In this document: positions 13,654 to 13,759 of the stretch, piece after piece
Layout of the letters: each line of letters opens with the position of its first letter
Numbering within the stretch: position 1 is the first letter of the stretch
DNA from: Bacillota bacterium
GTDB lineage: Bacteria; Bacillota; Clostridia; Clostridiales; Clostridiaceae
Length of the DNA: 13,759 nt
Assembly (NCBI GenBank): GCA_023451395.1
Contig: JAEXZL010000196.1
Location: 1-13,759 of the forward strand
Reading direction: 5' to 3'
Translations under genes and position numbers: made by a program
Notes under the pieces: generated by a model
Seen by the model: the letters and a program-made list of their open reading frames with translations, nothing else
What the model was told of the DNA's origin: nothing
Databases searched by the model: none

Positions 13654-13759
13654 TGAAGTGAACCCCTTTTGTTAGACAAAAACAATCTAATGAAAGGGGA
13701 TATTTTTATGTCTAGAAAAAAAGTATATAGTACTGAACTAAAACTGGAGATTGTTGAAA
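13654..13759 (+). mobile_element. Left end of an IS3-like insertion sequence, continues past the window
   Basis: TGAAGTGAACCCCTTTTGTT begins at 13654 with the TG typical of IS3-family termini, and leads at the usual short distance to a transposase OrfA-like start. The right end and any target duplication lie outside, so the boundary is a best estimate. Confidence 0.65.
13708..13759 (+). CDS. Transposase OrfA-like protein (IS3 family), 3' end missing
   Basis: Only 17 codons are visible, beginning MSRKKVYSTELKLEIVE. This basic start followed by the first helix of a helix-turn-helix is characteristic of IS3-family OrfA proteins (and related IS transposases). AAAGGGGA (13693-13700) provides an RBS 7 bases before the ATG. 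The frame stays open to the window end. Whether the element is complete, with an OrfB reached by frameshifting, cannot be judged. Confidence 0.65.
   Translation, partial: MSRKKVYSTELKLEIVE

Overview
The window looks like chromosomal DNA from a low-GC Gram-positive anaerobe, most probably a Clostridium or close relative. Supporting signs are AT-rich genes, strong AGGAGG/AGAGGTG-type ribosome binding sites, GTG and TTG codons near gene starts, U-tract hairpin terminators, a clostridial-type phosphatidylserine decarboxylase and a CotH-family protein. Genus is an inference; no rRNA or tRNA gene is present.

Layout, left to right. (1) The 3' part of an NAD-type isocitrate dehydrogenase gene with its terminator. 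(2) A small lipoprotein gene of unknown role, bracketed by copies of a GC-rich intergenic repeat (core CTCCGGTGCCTGTCACC); the right-hand repeat cluster (1513-1640) ends in what looks like the -35 box for the next gene. (3) A phosphatidylserine decarboxylase (psd), then an OmpR-type response regulator and a membrane sensor kinase that overlap, closed by a terminator. (4) A tight three-gene operon: a VTC/TTM-fold polyphosphate-polymerase-like enzyme, a DUF4956 membrane protein, and a CotH-family kinase-like protein with a membrane segment at each end. (5) A convergent zinc-ribbon gene on the minus strand that shares a terminator hairpin with the CotH gene. (6) A YqjM/NamA-type old yellow enzyme with its own promoter and terminator. 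(7) A three-gene operon matching Bacillus subtilis ydjG-ydjH-ydjI: a tail-anchored double zinc-ribbon protein, a TPM-domain membrane protein, and an SPFH-type protein with three C-terminal zinc ribbons. (8) The left end of an IS3-like insertion sequence, starting about 30 bases after the last stop and running off the window.

Much of the window concerns the cell envelope: lipid synthesis (psd), envelope-type signalling (regulator and kinase), an operon that may combine polyphosphate chemistry with an exported kinase-like protein, and a YdjGHI-like membrane-stress complex. The two most interesting units are the VTC-DUF4956-CotH operon, whose predicted topology puts the kinase-like domain outside the cell where ATP is scarce, and the YdjGHI-like operon, which lacks the pspA gene that heads it in B. 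subtilis. Functions are assigned from motifs read by eye; no database search was run.
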